A DNA stretch of 32,252 bases from SIG607 sp045601805 (lineage in GTDB: Bacteria; Bacillota; Clostridia; Oscillospirales; Acutalibacteraceae). The position numbers were made by a program, and so were the translations under genes. This document shows, piece by piece, positions 15,079-22,240 of this stretch. Location of the stretch: positions 1 through 32,252 of the forward strand of contig JAZSAJ010000022.1 of NCBI GenBank assembly GCA_045601805.1, read 5' to 3'. Under the pieces are notes generated by a model. The model saw only the letters and a list, made by a program, of their open reading frames with translations. It was not told the origin of the DNA and searched no databases. The first letter of the stretch is position 1. Each line of letters begins with the position of its first letter.

Positions 15079-15819
15079 ATTAAACACAAATAAATACTCA
15101 TGTGCAATCAACAAAAAATTATATTTCATACTATTGGTTTTCCAATATCCTGTTGCCTTGCAGTTGTGTTGTTCTTTGATAATCAATTCTTTAAGTTTAA
15201 AGCCTGCATCTTCAAATATTCTCATAACATCAAAAGACATCGGAATCATATGCCCTTTTTGGCGCGTGTCACCCATAAGAACAGCACAGAACTTGTCCTT
15301 TTTCAGAACACGGTAGATCTCTGTAGCTACCTTTTTCATTTCTACAAGGAAATCTTTAACCTTAAGTAAAGATATATCTTCTGGTATATCTTTGCTATAT
15401 TTGATAATACCAGCATACGGTGGATGGGTGCAAATTAGGTCAATACTGTTGTCTGGTATGAAATTAAGGTTTCTTGCATCTCCTTTATGCAGATATACCT
15501 TACCATTTGCACCTTCGTGTTCAAATGTGGTTTTTTCTTTACAACGAGCAAGTGCCACATCATTTACATCAACGCCAATGATATTACGATTAAGGAGCTT
15601 TGCTTCAATAAGAGTTGTGCCGCCACCTACAAATTGGTCAAGAACCAAGTCATTCTCTTTTGAATAGCGAAGCAAAATGTTACGCGGAATATATGGGGAC
15701 CAATTGCCCCGCCATTTTGCATCGTGAGTAGCCCAATCTCCTCGCTTGGGAAAAGACCAGTGAGTTGTCATTTCTAACTCAAAATCATCGGGTTCCCATT
15801 TGGTGATTTTCTTTGACAT
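15070..15819 (-). CDS. DNA methyltransferase (N4/N6 amino-methyltransferase type), second methylase of the cassette
   Basis: This 249-residue protein shows a SAM-binding motif I VLDQFVGGGTT (59-69), the next strand with IGVDVN (81-86), and a catalytic motif IV THPPY (131-135), in that order. A conserved N-terminal block, HWSFPKRGDWATHDAKWRGNWSPYIPR, is family-typical in my recollection. The FxGxGTT style of motif I is that of N4-cytosine/N6-adenine methylases. Motif I precedes motif IV, unlike the beta-class DpnA found in classical DpnII systems. It may methylate the same site, the other strand or single strands; the target base is not readable from sequence. Its start overlaps the endonuclease stop (TAATG), so translation is coupled. 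Confidence 0.85.
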   Translation of the reverse strand: MSKKITKWEPDDFELEMTTHWSFPKRGDWATHDAKWRGNWSPYIPRNILLRYSKENDLVLDQFVGGGTTLIEAKLLNRNIIGVDVNDVALARCKEKTTFEHEGANGKVYLHKGDARNLNFIPDNSIDLICTHPPYAGIIKYSKDIPEDISLLKVKDFLVEMKKVATEIYRVLKKDKFCAVLMGDTRQKGHMIPMSFDVMRIFEDAGFKLKELIIKEQHNCKATGYWKTNSMKYNFLLIAHEYLFVFNKK

Positions 15820-16700
15820 TATTTAAAAACCTCATTTATAATTCCATTTTCTAAATCCTTTATGTTGTAGATGTGTTCCATAATATCAAATGTTTCTTCC
15901 AGATTGTGTCTTGAGGGTTTCCATCCTTTGCCATCTGTGAACCAAACAAACTTAAAACCAGCAATATCATTCGACTCTAATGCTATCATTTTATAACTTC
16001 TTGCTGTTTCATTAGGTTTTGAACCTTGCGAACTATAAAAATTGGTTTCAATACCATAAACCATACTGTCGGTTTTTATGACAAAATCGAAGCGTTTTTC
16101 TGTCTTACCCGAATTTGAAATCTTGGACAAATCAATATCCCAACGCTTTTCAATATCACTCAATCGCATTTCTTTGAAATAATTTTTATTTTTTATAAAA
16201 CCAGCTTTAATAATAAACGATTCAACGAGATTCTCCATTAAATCACCACTACGGGACTTTCTACCGTTTGAATCCAATCCAACCTCAACACCAGTTACAT
16301 AATCAACCAAATTATTAATTATGTGATTTTCAAGCAAATCAAAAAGGCCTGTTTCGCGCAGGAAATACGCATACTGTTCGCCACTTTTAAATTTATGACT
16401 GTTAGGCCAGTATCTGCCATAATCAAAAGTATATGTAATACCTCCATTTTCATCTTGACAATAAATTTCCGTTTCTCTTTTTGCTATTAAAATTGGAAGC
16501 GCTTTGATTATTTGCGGATAATCTTTAAATAGTTTTTGAAAGTCACTTTCTATGTTTTTTGAGCCAATAAGGGAATTTAAAATATTTAATTCAACCTTAA
16601 CAACTTCCACATTTCTATAAACTTTATCAAAATCGGTATAATATTTATAATCAGCTATATTTTCTTTAAAATCAGAAAACCATTCATTAAAATTTCTCAT
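15819..16700 (-). CDS. dpnII: Type II restriction endonuclease, DpnII/MboI family (predicted GATC)
   Basis: This 293-residue protein matches the length and layout of DpnII-family enzymes that cut unmethylated GATC. The PD-(D/E)xK-like core is RFDFVIK (Asp205) followed by YGIETNFYSSQGSKPNE (Glu218, with Asn220 where Lys is usual), a form shared with DpnII. An earlier GRKSRSGDLMENLVE helix (147-160) is also family-typical. The ORF is intact with no frameshift. It lies 12 bp after the Dam-like methylase, so the protective methylase is made first. Confidence 0.92.
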   Translation of the reverse strand: MRNFNEWFSDFKENIADYKYYTDFDKVYRNVEVVKVELNILNSLIGSKNIESDFQKLFKDYPQIIKALPILIAKRETEIYCQDENGGITYTFDYGRYWPNSHKFKSGEQYAYFLRETGLFDLLENHIINNLVDYVTGVEVGLDSNGRKSRSGDLMENLVESFIIKAGFIKNKNYFKEMRLSDIEKRWDIDLSKISNSGKTEKRFDFVIKTDSMVYGIETNFYSSQGSKPNETARSYKMIALESNDIAGFKFVWFTDGKGWKPSRHNLEETFDIMEHIYNIKDLENGIINEVFK

Positions 16701-16712
16701 TTATACATCACC

Positions 16713-17786
16713 TTAAAAATTACTAATAAGCAATTCTTTAATTTTTCCTCTTGCTTCACTTTTGCAATTAATCATTCGGGTTGCTTCAACTCGCTTAATT
16801 TTATAATCAGAGTAAATGTTATCAAAGAAATCATCATCTTCATTTGAATTCTTTGGGTCGGAGTTGCTAATAACAACTTTAGCACCTTTTTTATGCATAT
16901 CATCTACGAAACGAGCAAGCTCAATTTGTTGTTCATCATTAAACAAATTTTCAGTATATGCAGTAAAGCTTGCAGTATCGGTAATTGGTCTGTAAGGCGG
17001 ATCAAAATACACAAATGTATTTTTGTCAATAAAGTTTGCACACTCTCTATAATCTCCACAAACAATAGAAACTTTCTGTAATTTTTCTGATACTGCACGA
17101 AGATTTTTTTCGTCACAAATCAGAGGATTCTTATATGTTCCCATTGGAACATTAAAGAGCCCTTTCTTGTTTACTCGATACAACCCATTGAAGCAAGTTT
17201 TATTTAAGAATATCATCAGAGCAGCTTTTAAGGTATTTGTGCTTTCATTTCCATTTACCTTCAAATCGTTGAAACGCTCTCGCTTTTGGTTATAATAAAT
17301 CTTTCGATTATTAATATCTAACGGTACAAACTCATTTTGAATTGTATAAAGCGTTTCAATTAAAGCGTCTATTTCATCGCGGATAATGTAATAAGAGTTT
17401 ATAAGTTCAGCATTAATATCGCTGATATAAACTTCATTTAAATTATATTTGCTAAGGATATCAAACAAAACTGCACCACCACCAACAAACGGCTCGGCAT
17501 ACTTTGTAATGTTTTCTTCTGTGAAAGGATAATAGCGCTCAATTTCTTTAAGAAGTTGACCTTTACCACCCGCCCACTTTAAGAAGGGTTTTGCACTTTT
17601 TCCGTTTGATTTATTATATCGTAAACTACGCGCATCTTCCGGTTTTTTGGCATCAATAGGAATAATCCACATTTTTCCAAAAGTTGTCGCATTAGTTATG
17701 CGCCTCTCTTTGCATAAAGTAAGCACTCTTCTATGGGATATATTCCATTTTTCAGCCGCTTCACCTGCAGTCATAAAGTCCAACAT
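16713..17786 (-). CDS. dpnM: Dam/DpnM-family GATC adenine methyltransferase with N-terminal DNA-binding domain
   Basis: The 357-residue protein has two parts. Residues ~66-357 are a D12-class (alpha) N6-adenine methyltransferase: FLKWAGGKGQLL (68-79), EPFVGGGAV (98-106), and catalytic FDPPYRP (DPPY 262-265). Family members usually methylate the A of GATC, matching the adjacent DpnII-like nuclease. Residues 1-50 form an extra helix-turn-helix of the excisionase/MerR-like type (MTAGEAAEKWNISHRRVLTL, then a wing ending KMWIIP). That domain is absent from DpnM and Dam and may let the enzyme regulate its own promoter, standing in for a controller protein. The start has AAGGTG upstream. Confidence 0.92.
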   Translation of the reverse strand: MLDFMTAGEAAEKWNISHRRVLTLCKERRITNATTFGKMWIIPIDAKKPEDARSLRYNKSNGKSAKPFLKWAGGKGQLLKEIERYYPFTEENITKYAEPFVGGGAVLFDILSKYNLNEVYISDINAELINSYYIIRDEIDALIETLYTIQNEFVPLDINNRKIYYNQKRERFNDLKVNGNESTNTLKAALMIFLNKTCFNGLYRVNKKGLFNVPMGTYKNPLICDEKNLRAVSEKLQKVSIVCGDYRECANFIDKNTFVYFDPPYRPITDTASFTAYTENLFNDEQQIELARFVDDMHKKGAKVVISNSDPKNSNEDDDFFDNIYSDYKIKRVEATRMINCKSEARGKIKELLISNF

Positions 17787-17811
17787 CTTAAATCACCTTC
17801 TTATATGTACG

Positions 17812-17840
17812 ATTATATTCCAAAACTGGAACAAAAGCAA
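17812..17840 (-). promoter_or_regulatory. Promoter of the restriction-modification operon with internal dyad
   Basis: Minus strand: -35 TTGCTT (17835-17840), 17-bp spacer, -10 TATAAT (17812-17817). The spacer holds the dyad TTCCA-GTTT-TGGAA (17818-17831), directly abutting the -10, a good position for a repressor operator. The fused helix-turn-helix of DpnM is a candidate ligand (inference). Confidence 0.65.
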
Positions 17841-17866
17841 TATCATTTATAAAAAATATAAAATTT

Positions 17867-17900
17867 AACGGAGACATCTTCTATGCGAAGTGTCTCCGTT
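17867..17900 (-). terminator. Hairpin between the restriction cassette and aspS
   Basis: AACGGAGACA (17867-17876) pairs with TGTCTCCGTT (17891-17900), with an inner CTTC/GAAG and one bulged base. On the minus strand it lies about 15 bp after the aspS stop and is followed by AAATTTTATATTTTTT, so it can terminate aspS. It sits exactly at the right edge of the cassette. Confidence 0.65.
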
Positions 17901-17914
17901 GGGCGTTATTTTTT
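17901..17914 (+). repeat. 14-bp direct repeat, right flank of the restriction cassette
   Basis: This is an exact copy of the 3' arm of the rpiB terminator (15065-15078). It is followed by two extra Ts and then the aspS stop codon at 17915-17917. No matching 5' arm is present at this copy. Confidence 0.75.
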
Positions 17915-19699
17915 TTATTTGTCTTTATTGATAATTGCGATTGAAAGTTCGCCAAGTTGTTTGGTATCAACCGGACCGGGTGCGCCCGACATAAGTTCAC
18001 TTGCATTTGAAACTTTGGGGAAAGCAACAACATCGCGCAGACTTTCGCTACCAGAAAATAACATACAAATTCTGTCAAGGCCAATACCCATACCGCCGTG
18101 CGGTGGAGCGCCAAAACGGTAAGCATCGGTTAAGAAGCCGAACTTAAGCTCTGCTTCTTCGTCAGAAAGCCCAAGCGCTTTAAACATTTTAACCTGAAGT
18201 TCAGGGTCAGTAATACGAATTGAGCCGGAAGAAAGTTCAATGCCGTTAAGCACCAAGTCGTACGCCTTTGCAAACACCTTTTCTTTATCGGTGTCAAGGT
18301 AAGGCATAGATTCGTCTAAGGGTGACGTAAACGGGTGATGCATAGCATCGTAATTACCGGTTTCTTCGTTATATTCAAAGAACGGGAATTCAACAATCCA
18401 CAAAAGGTTAAAGCCGTCTTTAATAATGCCCATTCGTTTTGCAACAATTTGACGAAGTGCGCCAAGGACAGAAAGCACAGTTTTCTTTTTATCGGCAACA
18501 ATAAACACGGTATCGCCCTTTTCGGCGCCTGTGCGTTTAATAATTTCTGCCATTTCTTCTTCGGTCATAAATTTAGCAAACGAGCAAGTGGGGGTGTCTT
18601 CTACCCAGCGGATATAAGCAAGGCCCTTTGCACCAATGCCCTTTGCCTCTTCGGTTAATTTATCAATTTCTTTACGCGTGTAAATTTCGCTGCCGCCCTT
18701 TGCACAAATTGCCGAAACTCTGCCGCCGTTTTTAACGGTATCGGCAAAAACAGAAAAACCGCAGTTTTCAACAATATCCGAAAGGTTTACGATTTTCATA
18801 TCGTAGCGTGTATCGGGCTTGTCACTTCCGTAATTTTCCATTGCTTCGGTATAGGTTAAGCGGGGAATGGGAAGTGCCAAATCAATGCCAAGAATTTCTT
18901 TAAACAGGCGTTTCATATAGCCCTCTATCATTGAAAGCACATCTTCCATTTCAACAAAAGACATTTCTAAATCCACCTGAGTAAATTCGGGCTGACGGTC
19001 GGCACGCAGGTCTTCATCGCGGTAGCAACGGGCAATTTGCATATAGCGATCGCAACCCGAAAGCATTAAAAGTTGTTTATAAAGCTGGGGGGATTGCGGA
19101 AGTGCATAGAAACTGCCGTGGTGAACACGCGAAGGAACCAAATAGTCACGCGCACCTTCGGGTGTAGATTTAATTAAGGTTGGAGTTTCAATTTCCAAAA
19201 AGCCGTTTTCATCAAAATAATCCCTTGTAACCTTGGCAATGCGGTGGCGCATTAAAAGGTTGTTTTGAAGTTTATTTCGGCGTAAATCTAAATAGCGGTA
19301 ACGAAGGCGTAATTCTTCTTTTGCGCCTGTGTCATCGGTAATATCAAAAGGCGGTGTTTCAGATTTTCCAAGAACTAACAGTTCTTTAACCTCAATTTCA
19401 ATTTCGCCTGTGGGTATATCTTTGTTAACAGACGAGCGTTTTCTTACAACACCTTTTGCCATAAGAACATATTCGCTTCGCACAGTACTTGCCTTTTGGA
19501 AAACGCTTTTTTCGGTGTTTTCGTCAAAAGCAAGTTGCAAAATACCGGTTCTGTCGCGCAAATCAATAAATATAAGACCGCCTAAATCGCGCTGACGGGC
19601 AGTCCATCCGCAAACAACAACGGTTTTGCCGGCATCTTCGGTTCTTAATTCACCGCAATAGTTTGTGCGCTTCATTCCGTTCATTAAATCAAGTTCCAT
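17915..19699 (-). CDS. aspS: Aspartyl-tRNA synthetase
   Basis: This 594-residue class II synthetase charges tRNA-Asp (or tRNA-Asn as well, if non-discriminating). An OB-fold anticodon-binding domain comes first (GWTARQRDLGGLIFIDLRDRTG). Motif 2 (MQIARCYRDEDLRADRQPEF), the bacterial-type GAD insertion and motif 3 (GMGIGLDR) follow. Length is normal for the bacterial long form. The start codon overlaps the hisS stop (TAATG), so the two are coupled. A start at MKRTNYCGEL, nine residues later, is possible but lacks a ribosome binding site. No T-box is seen. Confidence 0.97.
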   Translation of the reverse strand: MELDLMNGMKRTNYCGELRTEDAGKTVVVCGWTARQRDLGGLIFIDLRDRTGILQLAFDENTEKSVFQKASTVRSEYVLMAKGVVRKRSSVNKDIPTGEIEIEVKELLVLGKSETPPFDITDDTGAKEELRLRYRYLDLRRNKLQNNLLMRHRIAKVTRDYFDENGFLEIETPTLIKSTPEGARDYLVPSRVHHGSFYALPQSPQLYKQLLMLSGCDRYMQIARCYRDEDLRADRQPEFTQVDLEMSFVEMEDVLSMIEGYMKRLFKEILGIDLALPIPRLTYTEAMENYGSDKPDTRYDMKIVNLSDIVENCGFSVFADTVKNGGRVSAICAKGGSEIYTRKEIDKLTEEAKGIGAKGLAYIRWVEDTPTCSFAKFMTEEEMAEIIKRTGAEKGDTVFIVADKKKTVLSVLGALRQIVAKRMGIIKDGFNLLWIVEFPFFEYNEETGNYDAMHHPFTSPLDESMPYLDTDKEKVFAKAYDLVLNGIELSSGSIRITDPELQVKMFKALGLSDEEAELKFGFLTDAYRFGAPPHGGMGIGLDRICMLFSGSESLRDVVAFPKVSNASELMSGAPGPVDTKQLGELSIAIINKDK

Positions 19700-21015
19700 T
19701 ATTTATCGCTCCCTAAAACTGTTTCTGTTAATGCAGTTAAATATGCTTCGGTTTTTATTTTATAAAGTTCCTCGCAAAGCGAAACCAATTCAATTTCGGT
19801 TTCTTCTCCGTTTGCCATATTTTTAAGTTTTGCCTTGCCTGTTTTCACTTCGTCTTCACCAAGAACAACGGTAAAAGCGGCTTCTTTTTTGTTTGCAAAA
19901 CGCATTTGCGCCTTTAAGCCGCGGTCACATATATCGCTTTGCGCAATAAATCCCTCGTTTCTTAAAGCGGTGCAAAGTTCGGTTGCTTTAAGGGCGGCTT
20001 CTTCACCCAAAGACGCAATATAAATATCGCACTTTTTATCTTCTTTGAATTCTGCGCCTTGGTTTTCCATTACCATTAAAAGCCGTTCAATTCCCATTGC
20101 AAAGCCCAAAGCCGGGGTAGCCGGTGCGCCCATTTGGGCAAGTAACCCGTCGTACCTGCCGCCGCCGCAAACAGTACCTTGCGCGCCAATATCGCTCGTA
20201 ACAAATTCAAACACAGTTCTTGTGTAATAATCAAGACCGCGCACTATTTTTGGGTTTACGGTGTATTTTGTGTTTGATGCGTCAAGGTGGCGCTTAACAC
20301 TTTCAAAATGGTTAGCGCAATCTTCACACAAATAATCTATCATAACAGGCGCATCTTTGCAAATATCCTTGCAAACGGGGGATTTGCAGTCTAAAATGCG
20401 CATTGGGTTACGGTTTAGCCGCTCTAAACAAGTGGAGCAAAGGTTATCTTGTTTAGAAGTAAAATACTCTTTAAGCGCGGTGTGGTATTTTGCACGGCAA
20501 GCAGGACAGCCAATAGAGTTAATTTCAAGCGTTAAGTTTTTAATACCCAATTCGCCAAGCACCATTGCCGCTAAGTTAATAACTTCGGCATCGGCAGAAG
20601 GGGATGCCGCGCCAATACATTCAACACCAAACTGGTGGAATTCACGAAGACGGCCTGCCTGCGGTTTTTCGTAACGGTAACAACCGCCAATATAACAGCA
20701 TTTTAAAGGAAGTGTTGCCGAATATAAACCGTTTTCAATTACGCTTCTTACCACGCCTGCGGTAAGTTCAGGGCGCAAGGTTAAACTCCTTTCGCCTTTA
20801 TCTAAAAAAGTATACATTTCCTTTTGCACAACATCGGTTGTATCGCCAACACTGCGTTTAAAAACTTCGGTGTGCTCAAAAACGGGCACCCTTATTTCTT
20901 TAAACCCAAAAAGTTCAGCCACAGAAAGCATTTTGTTTTCAACATACTGCCAACGGTAACTACTATCGGGCAAAACATCGTTAGTGCCCTTTACAGCACG
21001 GTTAATTTCACTCAT
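19699..21015 (-). CDS. hisS: Histidyl-tRNA synthetase
   Basis: This 438-residue class II synthetase attaches histidine to tRNA-His. It shows the N-terminal KGTNDVLPDSSYRW, motif 2 region SLTLRPELTAGVVR, the histidine-binding GLDYYTRTVFE, GGRYDGLLAQMG, motif 3 GFAMGIERLL, and a C-terminal anticodon-binding domain. A zinc-ribbon-like Cys cluster occurs mid-protein (CPACRAKYHTA, LCSTCLERL, CKDIC, CEDC), as in many Firmicute HisS. AAGGAAAA precedes the ATG. It follows mgsA by 12 bp and continues into aspS. Confidence 0.97.
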   Translation of the reverse strand: MSEINRAVKGTNDVLPDSSYRWQYVENKMLSVAELFGFKEIRVPVFEHTEVFKRSVGDTTDVVQKEMYTFLDKGERSLTLRPELTAGVVRSVIENGLYSATLPLKCCYIGGCYRYEKPQAGRLREFHQFGVECIGAASPSADAEVINLAAMVLGELGIKNLTLEINSIGCPACRAKYHTALKEYFTSKQDNLCSTCLERLNRNPMRILDCKSPVCKDICKDAPVMIDYLCEDCANHFESVKRHLDASNTKYTVNPKIVRGLDYYTRTVFEFVTSDIGAQGTVCGGGRYDGLLAQMGAPATPALGFAMGIERLLMVMENQGAEFKEDKKCDIYIASLGEEAALKATELCTALRNEGFIAQSDICDRGLKAQMRFANKKEAAFTVVLGEDEVKTGKAKLKNMANGEETEIELVSLCEELYKIKTEAYLTALTETVLGSDK

Positions 21016-21027
21016 AACTTTTCCTTC

Positions 21028-21429
21028 TTAGTTTCTTTTAATATTTTCGCGCCAATCAAGGTCGCCGCGGTCAAGGCCGTGTATAAGCATTTCGGCGGTG
21101 GCAATATTTGTTGCAACAGGAATGTTATGAACATCGCAAAGGCGCAAAAGTGCGCTTTCGTCGGGTTCGTGGGGTTTGCGGCTTGATGGGTCGCGGAATA
21201 ATAGCAAAAGGTCAATTTCGTCGCAACCAATTCGCGATGCAATTTGCTGAGCGCCGCCCTGTGAACCGCCTAAAAACCTAATTATATTAAGCCCCGTTGC
21301 TTCAGACACGGTTTTACCCGTAGCGCCGGTTGCAAGTAATGTATGGCGCGATAAAATTCCGCAATAAGCAATACAAAACTGAACCATGAGTTCCTTTTTA
21401 GAGTCGTGGGCAATTAAAGCAATATTCAT
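21028..21429 (-). CDS. mgsA: Methylglyoxal synthase
   Basis: This 133-residue enzyme converts dihydroxyacetone phosphate to methylglyoxal and phosphate, a bypass that relieves sugar-phosphate stress. Visible are the N-terminal IALIAHDSKKELMV, ATGATGKT (phosphate binding), LGGSQGGAQQIA, and LLLLFRDPSSRKPHEPD with the catalytic Asp region. Length is normal. mgsA next to the min/mre cluster is a recurring clostridial arrangement. A ribosome binding site (AAGGAAA) is present. Confidence 0.97.
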   Translation of the reverse strand: MNIALIAHDSKKELMVQFCIAYCGILSRHTLLATGATGKTVSEATGLNIIRFLGGSQGGAQQIASRIGCDEIDLLLLFRDPSSRKPHEPDESALLRLCDVHNIPVATNIATAEMLIHGLDRGDLDWRENIKRN

Positions 21430-21443
21430 AAACTTTTTCCTTT

Positions 21444-22178
21444 CTATATTTTATTGGGTTTAGGAAGTTTAACATTTTTGCCAAGCAAACGGTTAGCAAT
21501 TCTGCCAAACGCTTTTTTGGCATTCCCCTTTTTTGGCAAAACAGAACTTGCGTGTGCCAAAGTAAGAGAAATATCGTAAGGTACTATGCCTAAAAGCTGA
21601 ATACCTGTTTTATCTATCATATCATCAATTCCCGAATAAACGCCATCTTTTATAAAGTTTATATCAAAACGGTTAATAATTAAACGGACATTGTTTTTAT
21701 TATGCGAATAAAGTTCTTCTGCCACAAGCGACGCATCGCGCAAAGATACAGGGTCGGGCGTACAAACAGTTATAAAGCAAGTGTAATCGGGAAGCGCATT
21801 ATAAAGCATAAAATCAATGCCTGCAGGAAAATCAACCACCACTTTATCGTATTTTTCGGTTATTTCCCTTAAAAACGAACCAAAAGCCAATGGGTTAATT
21901 TGCCCTGTTTTTGCAGGCGCAGGAATAAGGGAAAGGTTGTTGCAAAAAGGAATAGGATAAATTGCTGCTTCACTTTCCCTGCCGTTTAAAATATCGGCAA
22001 GGTCAAACGCCACCGTTTCGCTTATGCCCAGCATTAAATCAAGACAGCGAAGCCCTTCGTCTAAATCAATTAGCAAAACGCTGTTTCCGTTTTGCGCAAG
22101 TGACGAAGCAAGCATTGTTGCAACAGTAGATTTTCCAACACCGCCCTTACCGGATGTTACGGCAAACAACTTGTCCAT
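21444..22178 (-). CDS. minD: MinD/ParA-family ATPase, septum-site determination
   Basis: This 244-residue protein has the deviant Walker A KGGVGKST (11-18), the LLIDLDEGLRCLDLMLG switch region, and VVVDFPAGID as Walker B. The C-terminus (KKAFGRIANRLLG) could form the amphipathic membrane-targeting helix of MinD. Its place between PBP2 and mgsA matches clostridial minD. However, neither minC nor minE lies beside it, so it could work with a DivIVA-like system, with distant partners, or in another positioning role. Its own consensus promoter lies just upstream. Confidence 0.82.
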   Translation of the reverse strand: MDKLFAVTSGKGGVGKSTVATMLASSLAQNGNSVLLIDLDEGLRCLDLMLGISETVAFDLADILNGRESEAAIYPIPFCNNLSLIPAPAKTGQINPLAFGSFLREITEKYDKVVVDFPAGIDFMLYNALPDYTCFITVCTPDPVSLRDASLVAEELYSHNKNNVRLIINRFDINFIKDGVYSGIDDMIDKTGIQLLGIVPYDISLTLAHASSVLPKKGNAKKAFGRIANRLLGKNVKLPKPNKI

Positions 22179-22211
22179 TACATTCTCCTTGAAAGTAAAT
22201 TCTTGCAGTAA

Positions 22212-22240
22212 ATTATAGCATAAACACCAATTATTGTCAA
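22212..22240 (-). promoter_or_regulatory. Consensus SigA promoter for minD-mgsA-hisS-aspS
   Basis: Minus strand: -35 TTGACA (22235-22240), 17-bp spacer, -10 TATAAT (22212-22217), plus an extended TGC before the -10. Both hexamers are perfect. It sits directly after the mrdA stop, so the downstream genes need not depend on the mre promoter. An AAGGAG site precedes minD. Confidence 0.85.

Larger units (their letters stand above)
15079..17900 (-). mobile_element. Inserted DpnII-type restriction-modification cassette
   Basis: Three minus-strand genes (dpnM-like, DpnII-like, second methyltransferase) with their own promoter occupy exactly the space between two copies of GGGCGTTATTTTTT. rpiB and aspS on either side are intact and convergent. 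No transposase, integrase or terminal inverted repeats are visible, so the insertion mechanism is unknown. A single ancestral terminator interrupted with a 14-bp duplication is the simplest reading. Confidence 0.6.

Noticed and set aside
15079..17900. Transposon carrying the restriction genes
   Set aside because: No transposase, integrase or terminal inverted repeats were found at the edges; only the 14-bp direct repeat supports insertion.
21016..21027. T-box leader for hisS/aspS
   Set aside because: Only 12 bp separate mgsA and hisS, and aspS overlaps hisS. There is no room and no T-box sequence.
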